The notes under the pieces: model-generated
What the model was told of the DNA's origin: nothing
What the model saw: only the letters and a program-made list of their open reading frames with translations
Database searches by the model: none
Made by a program: the position numbers and the translations under genes
Shown here: one piece after another, positions 22,389-34,894 of the stretch
How the letters are laid out: the number at the start of each line of letters is the position of its first letter
Numbering within the stretch: position 1 is the first letter of the stretch
NCBI RefSeq assembly: GCF_000321225.1
Contig: NW_004450287.1
Span: 2,541,118 to 2,605,117 of the forward strand
Direction: 5' to 3'
DNA: 64,000 nt
Source: Odobenus rosmarus divergens
Lineage: Eukaryota; Chordata; Mammalia; Carnivora; Odobenidae

Positions 22389-24017
22389 TAGAAAAATCTC
22401 TTCTGAAATAAAGACCCCCACATCAATTACATTAATTTTAAAGTTCTGAATAAACTTTATAATTGAGCGATTAATGGGGATCTAGTGTGATGAACATTTT
22501 CATAGAGATAGGAAGAAAAAAGAGTAAAGCAGGAAGAAGAATTCTTTTTATTTTATTTTAAAATCTGTTCTCTAAAGAAGAAAACATTTAAAAACTTTTA
22601 TTTGATTGGGAACACTTGATTCCAGGAGGAACAAATTGCCACTGAAAACTCACAGATAAAAGGCTGTAGGGAAACTGCTGTAATCTGTGCTCAACAGTTA
22701 CTATAGCTAAGAGTAAGATTTCCCACCTGATTCACCATTCTGAATATTGGATTAAGTCAGTTACTTAAGGGCATTTTAGAGAACAAGTTAATGGGCAATC
22801 TTGGCATATTATATTACATGTAGCAATCACTCAGTGTTGAAAGGCCATATCAGAGAGAAACTTTTCAAAAACTGAGCCAACTCAGAATAAGAGAGTCAAA
22901 GAGTTGTTTTTACATAGGAAGATGACATGCCATGAAATGTCCTATGGATGTAGAATATTACATTTGGCCTGTGTACCTTGGGCAATACATTTATTGATGG
23001 AATCTCAATGGAGATTTTGCGTGTAATTTTGAATTCAGTTTATACTTTCTGACTATGCTTTTTTTTTTTTACGTCATAGTTTACATTGTATGTTCACGAT
23101 GATGTTCTTAGAATCTATTTATCTATCCACTACCTACCCATCCACTTACCTATCTTTCTACCTACCTATTACTCTAATATTTAAATGTATTTACATTAGA
23201 AATACAGAATTCTCTGAGAAGATAGTATTTCAATTCCAAAGGGTCCTGAAAATTTCTATCCCAAAGTAGACCTAGGGTTGTAGAATTTTGAGTCTTGAAT
23301 TTCAGTTAGGTTGATTCTACTCTATATTCCCCAAAAGGGTCTATAATTTCTTCCTCTGGACCAGACTACAGAGGGTCTCATTGGATATCTGGCTCAGAGG
23401 TCAGCAGATAGGGACAATATAACTGCAACCATAACACTTATAGAAAAGAGAAAAATGGATGTCAGGTTGAACACAGAAATGGGTATTAGTGACCTATTAA
23501 AAACAATATAATATTGAACCTCATGACTCCATCACCTTCATTTTCCTTGCAAGTCTCTATATCAGACTTTTTTTTAGATTGTATTCATTGGATTTTTTTA
23601 TATTCTCTTTTCCTTCCATAATACCTTATTCATGCAGAGAAATAGATTTAAATTAAACTTTATTAAAATATACTCATTAAAAAATAAAATACACTCGTTT
23701 AATGTAAATCACTTTCAAATATTAAGATATGTTCAATCTTAGCTCTGACTTTCCCATGTTTTGTTAATTATCATTTATGACTAATTACTTCCTGTATCAG
23801 TCTTGAGTTTTGGGAGATATTTCCAGAAGAGATTAAGGCACCTTTAAATTCCATTTAGTAGTGGTCCAACAGATTGTTAATCTCCCTTTTCCTTATTTCC
23901 CTTTTTAGGATCTGCAATTACCCTTTTTCATTGATACCTATCTTTTAGCTCAGCTCTAATAAAATCTGTCTGCCACTCTACCTTTTTATGTGTGAATCTT
24001 TGTCTTGAGCTGTGTAA
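22389..24017. other. No recognised gene; weak CTAC/CTAT tract
   Basis: AT-rich DNA without recognisable elements. At about 23113-23173 there is a degenerate tetranucleotide run of ctat/ctac/catc units (for example 'ctacctacccatccacttac'). Confidence 0.4.
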
Positions 24018-24250
24018 CAGACTGCTTAAGGATATCAGCTTTGGAATCAGATTTTCGGGGTTTAAATCCCTATACTACCACTGGATAGATATGGGCAAGT
24101 TAGGTATCCTTTCTAAGTCTCAGTTTCCTCATCTACAAAATGAGGATCATAATAGCACATAGTGTATAGGGTTCTTTAAAGCTTAAATTAGATGATATAG
24201 GTGAAGTATCTGACACATAGTAACCACTCAGTACATGTCATTATTGCCTG
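24018..24250 (+). mobile_element. MIR SINE
   Basis: Sense MIR: 'cagctttggaatcagatttt', 'tatgggcaagttaggtatcc', 'ctcagtttcctcatctacaa', 'aaattagatgatataggtga', 'tctgacacatagtaaccact'. Near complete. Confidence 0.8.
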
Positions 24251-24446
24251 TGCTTTTCAGGGTTTCTGGGATTTCTGCTTTCTGTTTCTTGTTTGAGTTG
24301 AAATTGTGCTGTACTAACAGTGGTTTAGGAGAAGTAAAACTATCTATTTGGATCACTAGGCACTACTACTCCCCCTTTTACATAACAATTCAACTGAGTG
24401 TAATGCTTTTTTTATGCTGCCTCCTTCTAGTAATTTTAAGAATGAA

Positions 24447-24546
24447 TGGAGCACTGGGTATTATATGCAAACAATGAATCATGGAACACTACATCAAAAA
24501 TTAATGATGTAATGTATGATGATTAACATAACATAATAAAATAAAA
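24447..24546 (+). mobile_element. L1 3' terminal fragment, 100 bp
   Basis: Sense L1 terminus: 'gagcactgggtattatatgc', 'aatcatggaacactacatca', 'aattaatgatgtaatgtatg', 'attaacataacataataa'. Very short 5'-truncated copy; no clear TSD. Confidence 0.82.
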
Positions 24547-24569
24547 AAGCCCCCAAAATATTAAAAAAA

Positions 24570-26440
24570 AAAAACGCCTGGCTCCTTTGAAAAAACCTGC
24601 CCATAGAGATTGCCTGTTTCATTTCCCAGTTATAGCATAAGCGGTATAAACTACTTGGTCCTACAATCCTGCAGGCACTAACATAACGGAATGTACTTGA
24701 ATCATAATTGTCAATAAATGCATTTGGAGCAAAAAATTTCTTTGGACCACACTACCATAAGATATTGAGCAGCCCCTAGGTGGCTGTGAGAAGAGTAGAT
24801 TCTTCCTGAAATGAAGTTACAGATACGGAGTACAGACAGAAAATGTACTTATTTTTCAAGGTTGTGGTGAGAAAGAGAGTACTCTTAGGATACAATGAAA
24901 GTCAGTATGTACTTACAAGCACCTGGTGATTCAAGGGAATCATAATCTACCTAGAAGAGGGTTGAAGCTGAGAAGACTGCAAGACAGTTGGTGTTTTCAA
25001 GATTGAAGCTTATTGAGCTTTTAAATTACATCTTCCTTACAAAGTTTAAGGTCTGAGATTTCTAAAACTATGTGAAAATAGCCTGGGCTTTTGGGTGGAA
25101 TCCTAAGACATTTTCTTTGAAGGAGAAATAGTCTTTATTATCTTAAGTGGTGACAACCAAACTTTAATGGAAGTATTGGGAATAGCTCTGAAATTCTGTT
25201 GGAGACTATTCTGGCCAACATTTTTCATTATTTATATTTCTCATTATTGGAACATAGTTAAACATTCTTATGCTTTTAAGAATTTTATTGAAGTACTTGC
25301 TTTATTGGTGGCCTGGATCTTTTCAGTGGTGACTTGCTACCACAAATGCTCAGCAGTATTTTGATTCTTTACGTTTCTTTTAGCTTATGCCAGAGCATTG
25401 CCTGCAGAATTTTTAGAAGTAAAATAATTCTTGTATCAATTTTTGCTCTATTGCTAATGAATGATATTACATATTGAATAATTTACATGAATTATAGCCA
25501 TTGTCTACCTCCTTAAGAAATTTATTATTGGGTTTTTTGCTTTTTTGCTCATGTCAGTGGCAATATATTCAGGGTATTTATTTGTTAATCAAGGTTACAT
25601 GTTACTGTCTCTGAAATATTCTTTCTCTTTGTTTTATATTTTACTTAAAATTATTTTGTTTTTATCCAAACACAAAAGGGCATGCTAAGAATTCAAATAC
25701 AGAAGGGCTTATAATGGAAAACTTCATCTTTTACACTCACTGTGAGAAGCTATCGTTTTCAGCTATTAGTGTTAGATCTTTTGTTGGCTAATCCCATACA
25801 TCTAAATGATAATCTATTTCTTGAACTATCAGCTTTGGAAATGTCAACTTTATTGCTTCTATTACAAAAGATAGTATATTATTCAATACCTTTCTGCCCT
25901 CTCAATAATTGATAGTAGTATTATTAATATGTCTTTCTTAGTTCTTTTTGTAACTTGAAGGATTATATGTAAGCATATTTATAAGTTTATCAAATTCAGA
26001 CAGTAACTCTTGATTTTGCATTAATGTAAGTCATGGTTACTAGCATGCTTGCCATTTCTGTTCAAATTTTGCCATCTATTATTTTACATTATTAATATTG
26101 ATAATATTTACATTTGGGTTTGCAAACATAATTGGGTCTTTCATTGTTAATCTGTACATTTATTTGATAGAAATATCTTATGCTTTATCTATATCCATAT
26201 CTACATAAATATTTCATGCATTATCTATATTTAAACACCTCAGGATTTTATAGATTTAATCTAAATACATTTCATTATTTCAATATTTTTGGCTTCAGAA
26301 CCAAGTGTTGTTCTAGCATTCCCTTCCCAAAGATCCACTGTTAAGGCTTCACTTTTTTAAGGAGAAATGGATGATCTTTTCTAACTCTTCATCAATTGCT
26401 GAAAATCATGCCACATTGTAATTTGCTACATATGGGAACC
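24570..26440. other. No recognised gene or repeat
   Basis: Long AT-rich interval. Short open frames (60-80 aa) in T-rich sequence are the chance type. No RNA gene or repeat head/tail was noticed. Confidence 0.4.
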
Positions 26441-26679
26441 CTGAGTTTTTAATAAAATACATTTTCGTGTTGTTTGTCATGGTGTTCTTTATGAGGAATC
26501 CTTCTTGGAGCCCAGTGACTTCCCCTTCTAACTTGGACCAGTTATTTTTTCTACTTGTTGCCCAGCTGCCATCTGGGCACTTTATTCTGTTTGAACTCTG
26601 TGAGAGCTTCCTGTTTTCTCGTATCCTAAGCCTTCTTTCTTATTTTCCATTCTTGTTTAAGTTTACATATTCAGACTCA

Positions 26680-26870
26680 CTAGAAAGAATAGTGAATTAA
26701 TATTTTGAGTCCTTGAATATCTGAAAGTATCTTTGATTTGGACTTATGTTTGATTTATAACTTGCCATGTATCGAAGTGAGGGTATAATTTCCTGTTGAA
26801 ACATTGCTCTATTGTCACTTAGCATCTTGCTGAAGGTAAAAAAACCTGAGGCCAGATGATTTTTTGGTAT
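26680..26870 (-). mobile_element. Ancient L1 3' region fragment (tentative)
   Basis: Contains 'gagtccttgaatatctgaaa', 'cttatgtttgatttataact' and 'acattgctctattgtcactt', in the same order as the tract at about 7000. Treated as the same ancient family. Confidence 0.35.
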
Positions 26871-27389
26871 GATACTTTAGAAATTTTAATTTAACTAATT
26901 AATTACATTTTCATATGATTTGTTTGGTAATAATTTTATTTTATAGTTTTTCTGTTCTGTCCATTTAATTTACATAAATTTTGGAGGTATAGATGTATCT
27001 TTTAAAAAAAATTTAAAGGTAATCTGATTGAAAATAATTTGGAAGGTGCTGAATTAGTTCCTATGGAAAATATTAAGTTGTGTAAGATTTGTTTCCTAAC
27101 CCAGAGATCTTGGAGATTTTTGTGATTATGGTTATTTTATATTATCTTCATACTACTTAAAATTTACTTGTAATTTCTTTCAGAATTTTTAGGGTGTAAA
27201 TTATCCTATTTGTAGCATTTTTTTTAATTTAAAGGGAAAAAGTCAAATAATTTTTTTTCAAAACATACAATTTTGATATTTGGAATGTGAGAGATGATTA
27301 GAAAACAGGATAATATTTAGATATAACATTTTACAAGGTAAAACATATCTGTATCACTAAAGCAACATGTTATATATTATTTAAAAGGG

Positions 27390-27580
27390 GTTTGCATTGG
27401 AGCCAAGTACACAGTGGGTTCAAATAACAACTCATCTTTATTGTCTCTGCAAACCTTGAAAAGTTAGTTATTATTTCTAAGCTCCAGTTTCCTCATCCAC
27501 TAAGCAGAACAAATTATCCCTACCCATGGAATTACAATATTTATAAGGCCTGGTTTATTGTTGGCACCAATGTAACACAA
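27390..27580 (+). mobile_element. MIR SINE (diverged)
   Basis: Sense MIR features: 'cattggagccaagtacacag', 'ttcaaataacaactcatctt', 'ccagtttcctcatccactaa', ending around 'ggcaccaatgtaac'. Confidence 0.55.
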
Positions 27581-27889
27581 GCACTTTATATACTTTCCCT
27601 TTATATACACTATTTTTTTAACAGCTCCTTACAGTAGATATTATTATTAAGCAATCAGAATTGTTGGCATTTATTTATTCAAATTATTTCCTTATTGTCT
27701 TTTTAATGTCTGTAAGATATGACAACCCTTTGTTCGAGGCTGATATTGCTAATTTGCACTCTTTCTTTCTTTCTGGATCACTATAGTCAGGGATTTATCA
27801 ATTTTGTTGATCTTTTCAAATAAACAGTTTTTGGCTTTTTACATTTTCTAAATCATCAGTTTTCTGTTTATTAATTTATTAATTTTTTA

Positions 27890-28085
27890 TTTTTTAAAGA
27901 TTTATTTATTTGAGAGAGAGAGAGCAAGCACGTGTGTGAAAGTGGGGAGAGGGGCAGAGGAAGAAAGAATCCTCAAGCAGACTCCCCCCTGAATGTGGAG
28001 CCCAAGGCAGGGCTTGATTCCAGGACTCTGAGATCACAACCTGAGCTGAAACTGAGTCTGCCACTTAACTGACTGAGCCACCCCC
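27890..28085 (-). mobile_element. CanSINE, head trimmed
   Basis: Reverse CanSINE ('aaagatttatttatttgaga', 'gagatcacaacctgagctga') ending at 'gactgagccaccc' without the terminal aggcgcccc. Lies inside the ancient L1; TSD not resolved. Confidence 0.88.
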
Positions 28086-28489
28086 ACTTTTTTTTTTTAA
28101 TTTCTGCTCTTATTTTTACTATTTTTTTCCTTTTATTTACTCTTAGTTTACTTTTCTTTTGGAGGCTTCTTCAGGTGGAAGGTTAAGCCATTGGTTTAAA
28201 ACTCATTTTATTTTCTAGTATTAGCAGTTAAAGCTATATATTTCCCTGTATGCATGGTTTCATTTGTATCCCACGTATTTTATATGTTGTATTTTCATTG
28301 TCGAGTCATAGATAGATTATACTTTGTCTTGAATTCTATCTTATCTGATATTAATATAACATAACTTGGCCTTTTTATTCTCACTGTTAGGCTGACATTA
28401 TGATTCCCATCTATTTACTTTCAACCTATCTGTGCTTTGTTTCTAAAATGCATCTCTGTAAGAGCCAGCATATAGTTGGGATTTGCTTT

Positions 28490-28766
28490 TATTTATTTAT
28501 TTTTTAAGTTTTTATTTAAATTCCAGTTAGTTAACATACAGTGTAATAGGAGTTACAGGAGTAGAATTTAGTGATTCATCACTTCCATACAACACCCGGT
28601 GCTCATCACAAGTGCACTTCTTAATCCCCATCACCTATTTCACCCATCCCCCTGCCACACCTCCCCTCTGGTAACCATCAGTTTGTTCTCTATAGTTAAG
28701 AGTCTGTTTCTTGGTTTCTTTCTCTCTCTTATTTTCCCTATGCTCATTTGTTTTGTTTCTTAAATC
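28490..28766 (-). mobile_element. L1 3' UTR fragment (older carnivoran class)
   Basis: Antisense L1 3' end of the class with 'ccagttagttaacatacagt', 'gtgcacttcttaatccccat', 'cacctcccctctggtaacca', 'ttgttctctatagttaagag'. Inserted in the ancient L1 ORF2 remnant, since ORF2-like sequence resumes at 'aaatccaatttgacaattt'. Confidence 0.82.
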
Positions 28767-29481
28767 CAATTTGACAATTTAATTCTGTTGTTGGCATATG
28801 TAGTCCATTAACATTTCATGTAATTATTGATATTGTTGGATTTATTCTATCAATTTATTGTTTTCTCTTTGCCACATCTGCATTTGGTTCCTCTAGTCCT
28901 CCTTTCCTGCCATCTTTTGACTAATGGAATATTTTTTTAAATTTCAATTTTAATTTAGTTATTGGCATTTTAGCCATATCTTTCTGCATTACTTTTTAAG
29001 TGCTTGCTCTAGGAATTACAATATACATTCTTAACTTCACACTGTACTTAAAATTCATGTTTTACCACTTCACATAAAATGTAAGATTAAGGTGGAACCT
29101 GAAACAGAAAAATATGCCTTTAAGAATCTTAAGAGCATGCCATGCAAGTTATTGGCTTTAAAGAATAGGACTGTAAGGATATGGTCATACAGTAGCCTCA
29201 CAGGCAGCTCAAGGTAGGGAAGGAATTATTTGGCTAGATTTGTGGATGTGGTTTTAGTCTAACAGAGTCAACCACACAGTATTTTAAAGATAATTGTGCT
29301 GTTGGAAACATGAACAACCTGAACCAAAAAGGATGGAGTTAGTTAAAAATAAAATAAACAAAATAAAAAGAGGACTTTTAGCCTCTAAAATATATTGGGT
29401 AGAAAGCACGCTGAGATACATACTATCTGCTTCACAATTTTGCTTAGATTAATCCTGGATAGAGCAATGATAGGTATGATT

Positions 29482-29678
29482 TTTTTTTTAAAGATTTTAT
29501 TTATTTATTTGACAGAGAGAGACACAGTGAGAGCAGGAACACAAGCCAGGGGAGTGGGAGAGGGAGAAGCAGACTTCCCTCCGAGCAGGGAGCCTGATGC
29601 AGGGCTCGATCCCAGGACCCTGGGATCATGATCTGAGCTGAAGGCAGATACTTAACGACTGAGCCACTCAGGCGCCCC
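29482..29678 (-). mobile_element. CanSINE, full length
   Basis: Reverse CanSINE from T-tail to 'gagccactcaggcgcccc'. TSD aatgataggtatgatt (29466-29481) against aatggtaggtatgatt (29679-29694), one mismatch. A 78-codon frame across it is incidental. Confidence 0.95.
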
Positions 29679-29694
29679 AATGGTAGGTATGATT

Positions 29695-30749
29695 AAGATT
29701 AATTCTGGGAATGTCTCATATTTCACTTGACAAACTGTACAATATTAAGACACATTGTAAATCCTAATACTTTTACAATTTAAAGTAGACCACACAGAAT
29801 AAGACATTGATTAATTCATTTGTGGAGACAACTATTTCAATTTCCTTAATAAGTGTTTCTACTAGATCTTTACTAACGTCTATAAATAAATAATGATTGA
29901 CATGCTAGCTGTGATTATGAGCATCATAGCTTGCATTTTAAAAGTTTCAGAAATGTCTATTAACATTTACTAATTTTGGTTGTTTAGAATCCTACTTCTT
30001 AGAGCCTACTAATGAGACACTTAATGAACAACAAAGCTGTTATATATCTTCTTGTGAAGATTAGAAATACCCATTAATTCACTAAAGTTAAAAAAGGGAA
30101 TAGTTACATATGGAATACTAATTATAAAACAGATTCTTTATTTCAGTGAAAATGTTCATAGCCTCTTTGGGACACATCTGAAACATTTACTAAAACTTTT
30201 TTTTTTCTCCTGGTGGTGACAACCAAACTGTTTAAGCTCAGATAATTTTCCAGAAATTCTTCTTGGAGTGCTCAATAATATCACTGGGACATAGATCAAG
30301 GCATGCATAGATGCTGAAGCCCTACTCAAAGCTGCATAACAAATAAAAAACTTCATGAAAGTGTCTTTTTGCCATTCATTTTGTTGAAAGATGGCAATTA
30401 TCTATACATAATGATAAAGTGAAAACTGGTATAACTTTTAAAATTATATCTGTGCTTTCTCCTTGCATGCAGAATATACTAAAGAACTGAGGCAAATTGT
30501 GTGAGTAATTCAGTATTTTTGACTTGAAGAAATATATATACCCAAGAAGTTTGAATTATAGAGTTGCCTCAAGTGTTCTTGTTATTGAGTAATAGAGTGT
30601 GTAGGATGTGCTTGAATATGTGTCTGTGTTTGCATCATGTGTACCAAATCCAGAAGGAATTTTGTAAAGGGTGTTACTTATCTGGGTTTTGGCCTCACCA
30701 TCAGAATCTTGACTCTGATTGTCAGTATATACAATCCAAGAATCTGTAT
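29695..30749. other. No recognised gene or repeat
   Basis: AT-rich unique-looking DNA. No motif-bearing frame, repeat or RNA gene was recognised. Confidence 0.4.
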
Positions 30750-30934
30750 CAGAGTCTCTCAAACTCAGCACTGTTGAGTGGTAGGCTGCCCTGTCCATTA
30801 TAGGATGTTTGCAGTATCCCTGATCTCTACTTACTGGACGTCTTTGGAGTGACAACCAGAAATTTCCCCAGGTATTGCTAAATGTCCCATGCAAGGCCAA
30901 GGAAGGTGTCAAAATTAGGGGTTGGGAACCAGTG
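30750..30934 (-). mobile_element. MER20-like hAT element
   Basis: Complement matches the mammalian MER20 order: 'gttgggaacc' end, 'aatttccccaggtattgcta' / 'tggttgtcac' region, 'ctctacttactgg', 'ctgtccattataggatgttt' and 'gagagactctg' at the other end. 185 bp, with short inverted termini (cagagtctctcaaa and complement of gggaaccagtg). Possible 8-bp TSD atctgtat / ctctatat (6 of 8). The 118-codon minus-strand frame at 30556-30912 overlaps it and is not a gene. Confidence 0.75.
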
Positions 30935-31425
30935 CTCTATATATAGCTTGCTGTTATGATCTGCACTTTCTGGAAGGGACAGTTAATCACCAAAAAGAAC
31001 CACTGTACTTCCACTGTTACCTAATTAAGAAGTTAGTTAGAATCTAGGGGATGATGTAGAATAACTCTATTTCCACCAAATTCTCTTTCAGTTTATGTAT
31101 AGTCAATTTTAGTGGGTGGCTACAAAATTATTTTATCATTCTATTATAGTCAAAAATTAGGATCCCTTTCCTGGTTCCATGCTAAAAGGACTGTGTTGGA
31201 TTCTTACTTTCTTCAGGTTGGAGAACCTATGCAACAAACATAGCTTGATCTTTTTAATATCAATTGCCTTTCCTCTCACTGCTTGTATGTAATTTTGTGT
31301 GGAATGAATAATTTCTCATTAAGGATGAAGATAGGTAAAACTGAAGAGAATGAATGAGTTAATAAATCTTATTCCACACATAAATAATAATTAATATAGG
31401 CCTTCTTTATTTTTACTGGCTAGAT
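30935..31425. other. No recognised gene or repeat
   Basis: Nothing supported on either strand. Confidence 0.4.
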
Positions 31426-31647
31426 CAGGAGTCAGCATAATTTTTCTGTAAAGACCAAGATAGCAAATATTTTTGGATTTGTAGGCCATATGGTCTCTTT
31501 CACAACTTGTCAACTCTGCTGTTGTAGCACAAAAGCATCCACTGACAATATGTAAACAAATGGACATGACTGTGTACCAATAAAATTTTATTTACCCAGC
31601 ACGTTGTAGCTGGATTTAGCCTATGGGCCATAGTTTGCCAACCCCTG
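31426..31647 (+). mobile_element. hAT-type nonautonomous DNA element
   Basis: Inverted ends: left caggagtcagcataattttt; right, complement, caggggttggcaaactatgg. Internal phrases 'ttctgtaaagaccaagatag', 'ggccatatggtctctttcac', 'accaataaaattttatttac' and 'ggatttagcctatgggccat' match the well-known short hAT-Charlie family whose consensus reads 'ctgtaaagggccagatagt'. Flanks ggctagat / ccctagaa share ctaga, as expected for a decayed 8-bp hAT TSD. MER number not assigned. Confidence 0.75.
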
Positions 31648-31655
31648 CCCTAGAA

Positions 31656-33544
31656 ACCAGCAGTAGCTTTCATTCTTTGAGTTCTTCCCTTACCCCATCT
31701 CCCTACCTCTCCCCCAGTGGTAATCACTGTTCAGATTTCTATTTGTAACTTCTATATAGTTATAAATAAATGTGGGTCATTTATTTGCTTTTTAAAAATA
31801 AAGTTTTATGACCAATGTATACAAGATAAATAATATGTTATTTAATTTTCCTTGGATTTAAGCTTCATAAAATTGTATTGTACTCTTATAAGGGTTATTG
31901 TGAAGATATGGTAAATTATGAAAGCATTTTTAAGAGTTGCTAGATGATACAAATTATTCTGTAGTAATTGCCTCCTTACATCTTTGCATTTGGTTTCCTT
32001 TTGCTATTCACTTCAGCTCAGTTTTAATCCATTAAAAATATTGAATAATTTTTAATAAGTGTATTAGAAGGAACAATAATCACAAGAAGATGTGATGGAT
32101 TTTTTCTTAGCATAAACTAAGCCCATCTCAAAACAGTCAATTACATCAAAAGTTCATCCATAATTAGGTAGATATGCAAGGGTATATTTTCTTGTCATGC
32201 TCCCATTTTATTCCAGTCATAATTTAAGTCTTCTTTAACCACTTCAGTTCGGTGTAATGATCAGTGTTCTGAAGCATCGATTTAAAGAGTGATATATTAC
32301 TGTAGTAACTTGCAAGAATTAAGAATGAATCCATGGCTGATTAGTTTACTGAAATTCAGTTCACTCATTAGATACCCCCTATCAAAACAGCAAAAGAAAG
32401 GAAAAACCTGAAGGATTGGATTTCAACGCTTTCTTTTTTTAAGTCTCTAGAAGTTATTCAGCTTTTCCTCCTTTACCTCTTCCCTGTTCCCAAGCAGAAA
32501 GTGCCTCAGTTTAGCACTTAATGAAGCTCATGGGTAGCAGCTGAGTCCATTGAAATTTGATTTTTGGGATACTGAATATTCAGGAACAATGTAAAATCAA
32601 ACATAAGAACATAAATCTACCCAATGCATTTACTGTCAAGATATAAAGTATAATTTCTCTTTCATTATAACTAGCTGCAAAAGGCCATCCTACCAATGGC
32701 CAAATGTTAGGCATTACAAAAATGAAAACTTATAAATCAAATGTAATTGATGTGGAAAATATGGGACCACAGTGGAGTGCTAACATTCTGAATGACAACT
32801 TTAAGTAACTTCTGTAAATTGGCCTCTTGCCATAGGGTTAATAACAGCTCCATAACTATGGATGGGTAATTTTACAGCCTTTCCACATTCTGTCTGCAGT
32901 ATTTAATGTGATTTCTGTTTTAGGGCTCTGATCTCCTGGCTGTGAATAAGTAATGTGAATGCATAAATAGATTTTAACAAAAGTATAAAATAGCATGTGG
33001 CAAATTGGAAGATTCATTGGGGAAGTGCTGGGGGGGGCATCCAGATTGTTAATGATTCTAAAAACAGTTTTCATTCAGCTAATTCACTCCTTAACTTACT
33101 TGTTTTCCATAGAGCTCAGTGTGTAATCATTTCTCAAGAATTGTTTTTCTAAAATATTAGTCTTAAAAGAAGAAAGATAGATCTTTTACGTCCTTGGATC
33201 TAACTGAATATTTTCAGACTAACTCAGAGACAAAAAGAGATTTTGCTAGTGCTCTGTAGGAAATAACTGCTTTTTGCTTTTTTCCTTTTTCTTCATTCTT
33301 TTCAGCAAGTACAGAGTCAAATATATACCTATCTGTGATGTTACTTTAGGACTTGTTGAAAAGCATTCTTTGGCCACAAAAATTCCTTCTTTACTGTTTA
33401 ACTATAATCTTTGGCATTTTTGTAGTTAGAAATTCTCTCCTTTAGTTTTAGACATCTAGTATTCTGGGAGTGAAAACATTAAATACTCATTTATAACAAT
33501 GAGCGAATAGTTTATCTTACTATGTGAATCAGTTTTTATAGCAG
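31656..33544. other. No recognised gene or repeat
   Basis: Long stretch free of recognised young transposons, unusual against its surroundings. Open frames are at most 72 aa and motif-free. Could harbour conserved noncoding sequence; this cannot be judged from one genome. Confidence 0.35.
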
Positions 33545-33750
33545 TGATCATGGCTAATATCTACTGAGTACTATATTCTAAGTACTTGTCTTATCTCATT
33601 TTATTCTCACTTTAATATTATGAATGTGTTCATTGTATTCCAATTTTTGTAGGGGGTTGGGGAACTGAGGCTCAAAGAAGTAAGTAGTTGTTCAAGGTTA
33701 GAAAGCTAAATAAGCTCCAGTAAGCTAAGGCTCCGATTCAGGTCTCTGAT
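33545..33750 (-). mobile_element. MIR SINE, interrupted on right
   Basis: Antisense MIR: 'gtactatattctaagtactt', 'tatctcattttattctcac', 'ggaactgaggctcaaagaag', 'aaggttagaaagctaaataa', 'gattcaggtctctgattcca'. The CanSINE at 33765 inserted at its far end. Confidence 0.65.
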
Positions 33751-33764
33751 TCCAGTGTTTGTAT

Positions 33765-33997
33765 GCTTTTTTTTTTTTTTTTTTTGAGGGAGAGAGAGTG
33801 AAAGCATGCACAGGGAGGTGAGGGTTGGAGGATGGGGGAGTGAGGAGGGGCAAGGGGAGAGGGAGAGAGAGAATCCCCTGCAGGCTCCATGGTCAGTGCA
33901 GAGCCCAATGCAGGACTCGATTCTACGACCCTGAGATCATGATCCAAACCGAAATCAAGAGTCGGGTGCTTAACCAACTGAGCCACCCAGGCGCCCC
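33765..33997 (-). mobile_element. CanSINE
   Basis: Reverse CanSINE with a 20+ T tail, body 'gatccaaaccgaaatcaaga' and head complement 'agccacccaggcgcccc'. TSD tccagtgtttgtat at 33751-33764 and 33998-34011, perfect 14 bp. Confidence 0.96.
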
Positions 33998-34894
33998 TCC
34001 AGTGTTTGTATTCTTAAATGCTACCTATATTGTTAAGCAGAGGGGGATTACAAAATAAAAACACTAGACACTGATGGAGGCATTACAGGGGGTGAAGGTC
34101 AGGAAGGGAGAAAAGAAGATGCTGGAAGATGATCGTGGCCTTTTCATTGTTTTTCCTTATTTTTGGTGAGGTTGAACCAGGAGCAGGCATGGTATGATGT
34201 CTCAGTTCTTGTAGATAAGACAGGATTTTTTAAACTGTAAATTATAACTTATTGGTAGGTCCGGAAGTCAATTTCATGGATTATGAGCAGTGTTTGGTGG
34301 GGTTGGGGTGGGGAGATGACACACTCTTAGGAGGTTTTATTAAAATATATCATAACCTGTACTATGGGAGCTGAACAATGTTAAAGTCCAAAGCAGAAAA
34401 AGAGAATTTCCCAAAGTGTTTATTCATAAGTATGTGTCGATGTACATATGATAGTGGATATTGGGGAAATTGCCTCAGTGTCCACCCCACTCCTCCTCCA
34501 TTGTGTAGCAGCATGCAGTTTGGGGGATTATCATAGCTCCAGGGGCAGAAACTCATTAATTTGAGCTATTCATTTTAACTTTCCCTAGCATTCCCATTGG
34601 AATTGTTTCAGGCTCCCAGGCCTAAGTCAAGCAGCCCATAAGATTCCGTAGAGGAAGAGTTATGTGGCTAGCATGTTAATAAAATCAAATAGAAAAAAAT
34701 AGAAAATATTAAATTGTGTCACAGGTATTCTCAACACAAACAGGGCACATTACATCTAATGCTGTGGCTACTTGCAATTTGTATATGAGACAGAAAACAA
34801 GTGGAAAAGATGTTATGAATGCAATGCATTGGCTAGAAAGCACTTTGATCTTTTGCTCGCTGGTGCCTTATCTGAATTTGTGGTGTATAATAAT

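Larger units (their letters stand above)
27700..29060 (-). mobile_element. Ancient L1 ORF2 remnant, hit twice
   Basis: Antisense ancient L1 ORF2 in three pieces, around the SINE at about 27890-28085 and the L1 at about 28490-28766: 'tttgttgatcttttcaaata', 'tttctgctcttatttttact', 'ggttaagccattggtttaaa', 'aaagctatatatttccctgt', 'tatatgttgtattttcattg', 'gccagcatatagttgggatt', then 'ccaatttgacaatttaattc' and 'tgtaattattgatattgttgg'. Reading frame is lost. Confidence 0.65.

Noticed and set aside
30556..30912. 118-codon minus-strand frame
   Set aside because: It overlaps a MER20-like DNA element and reads its consensus; no protein family.
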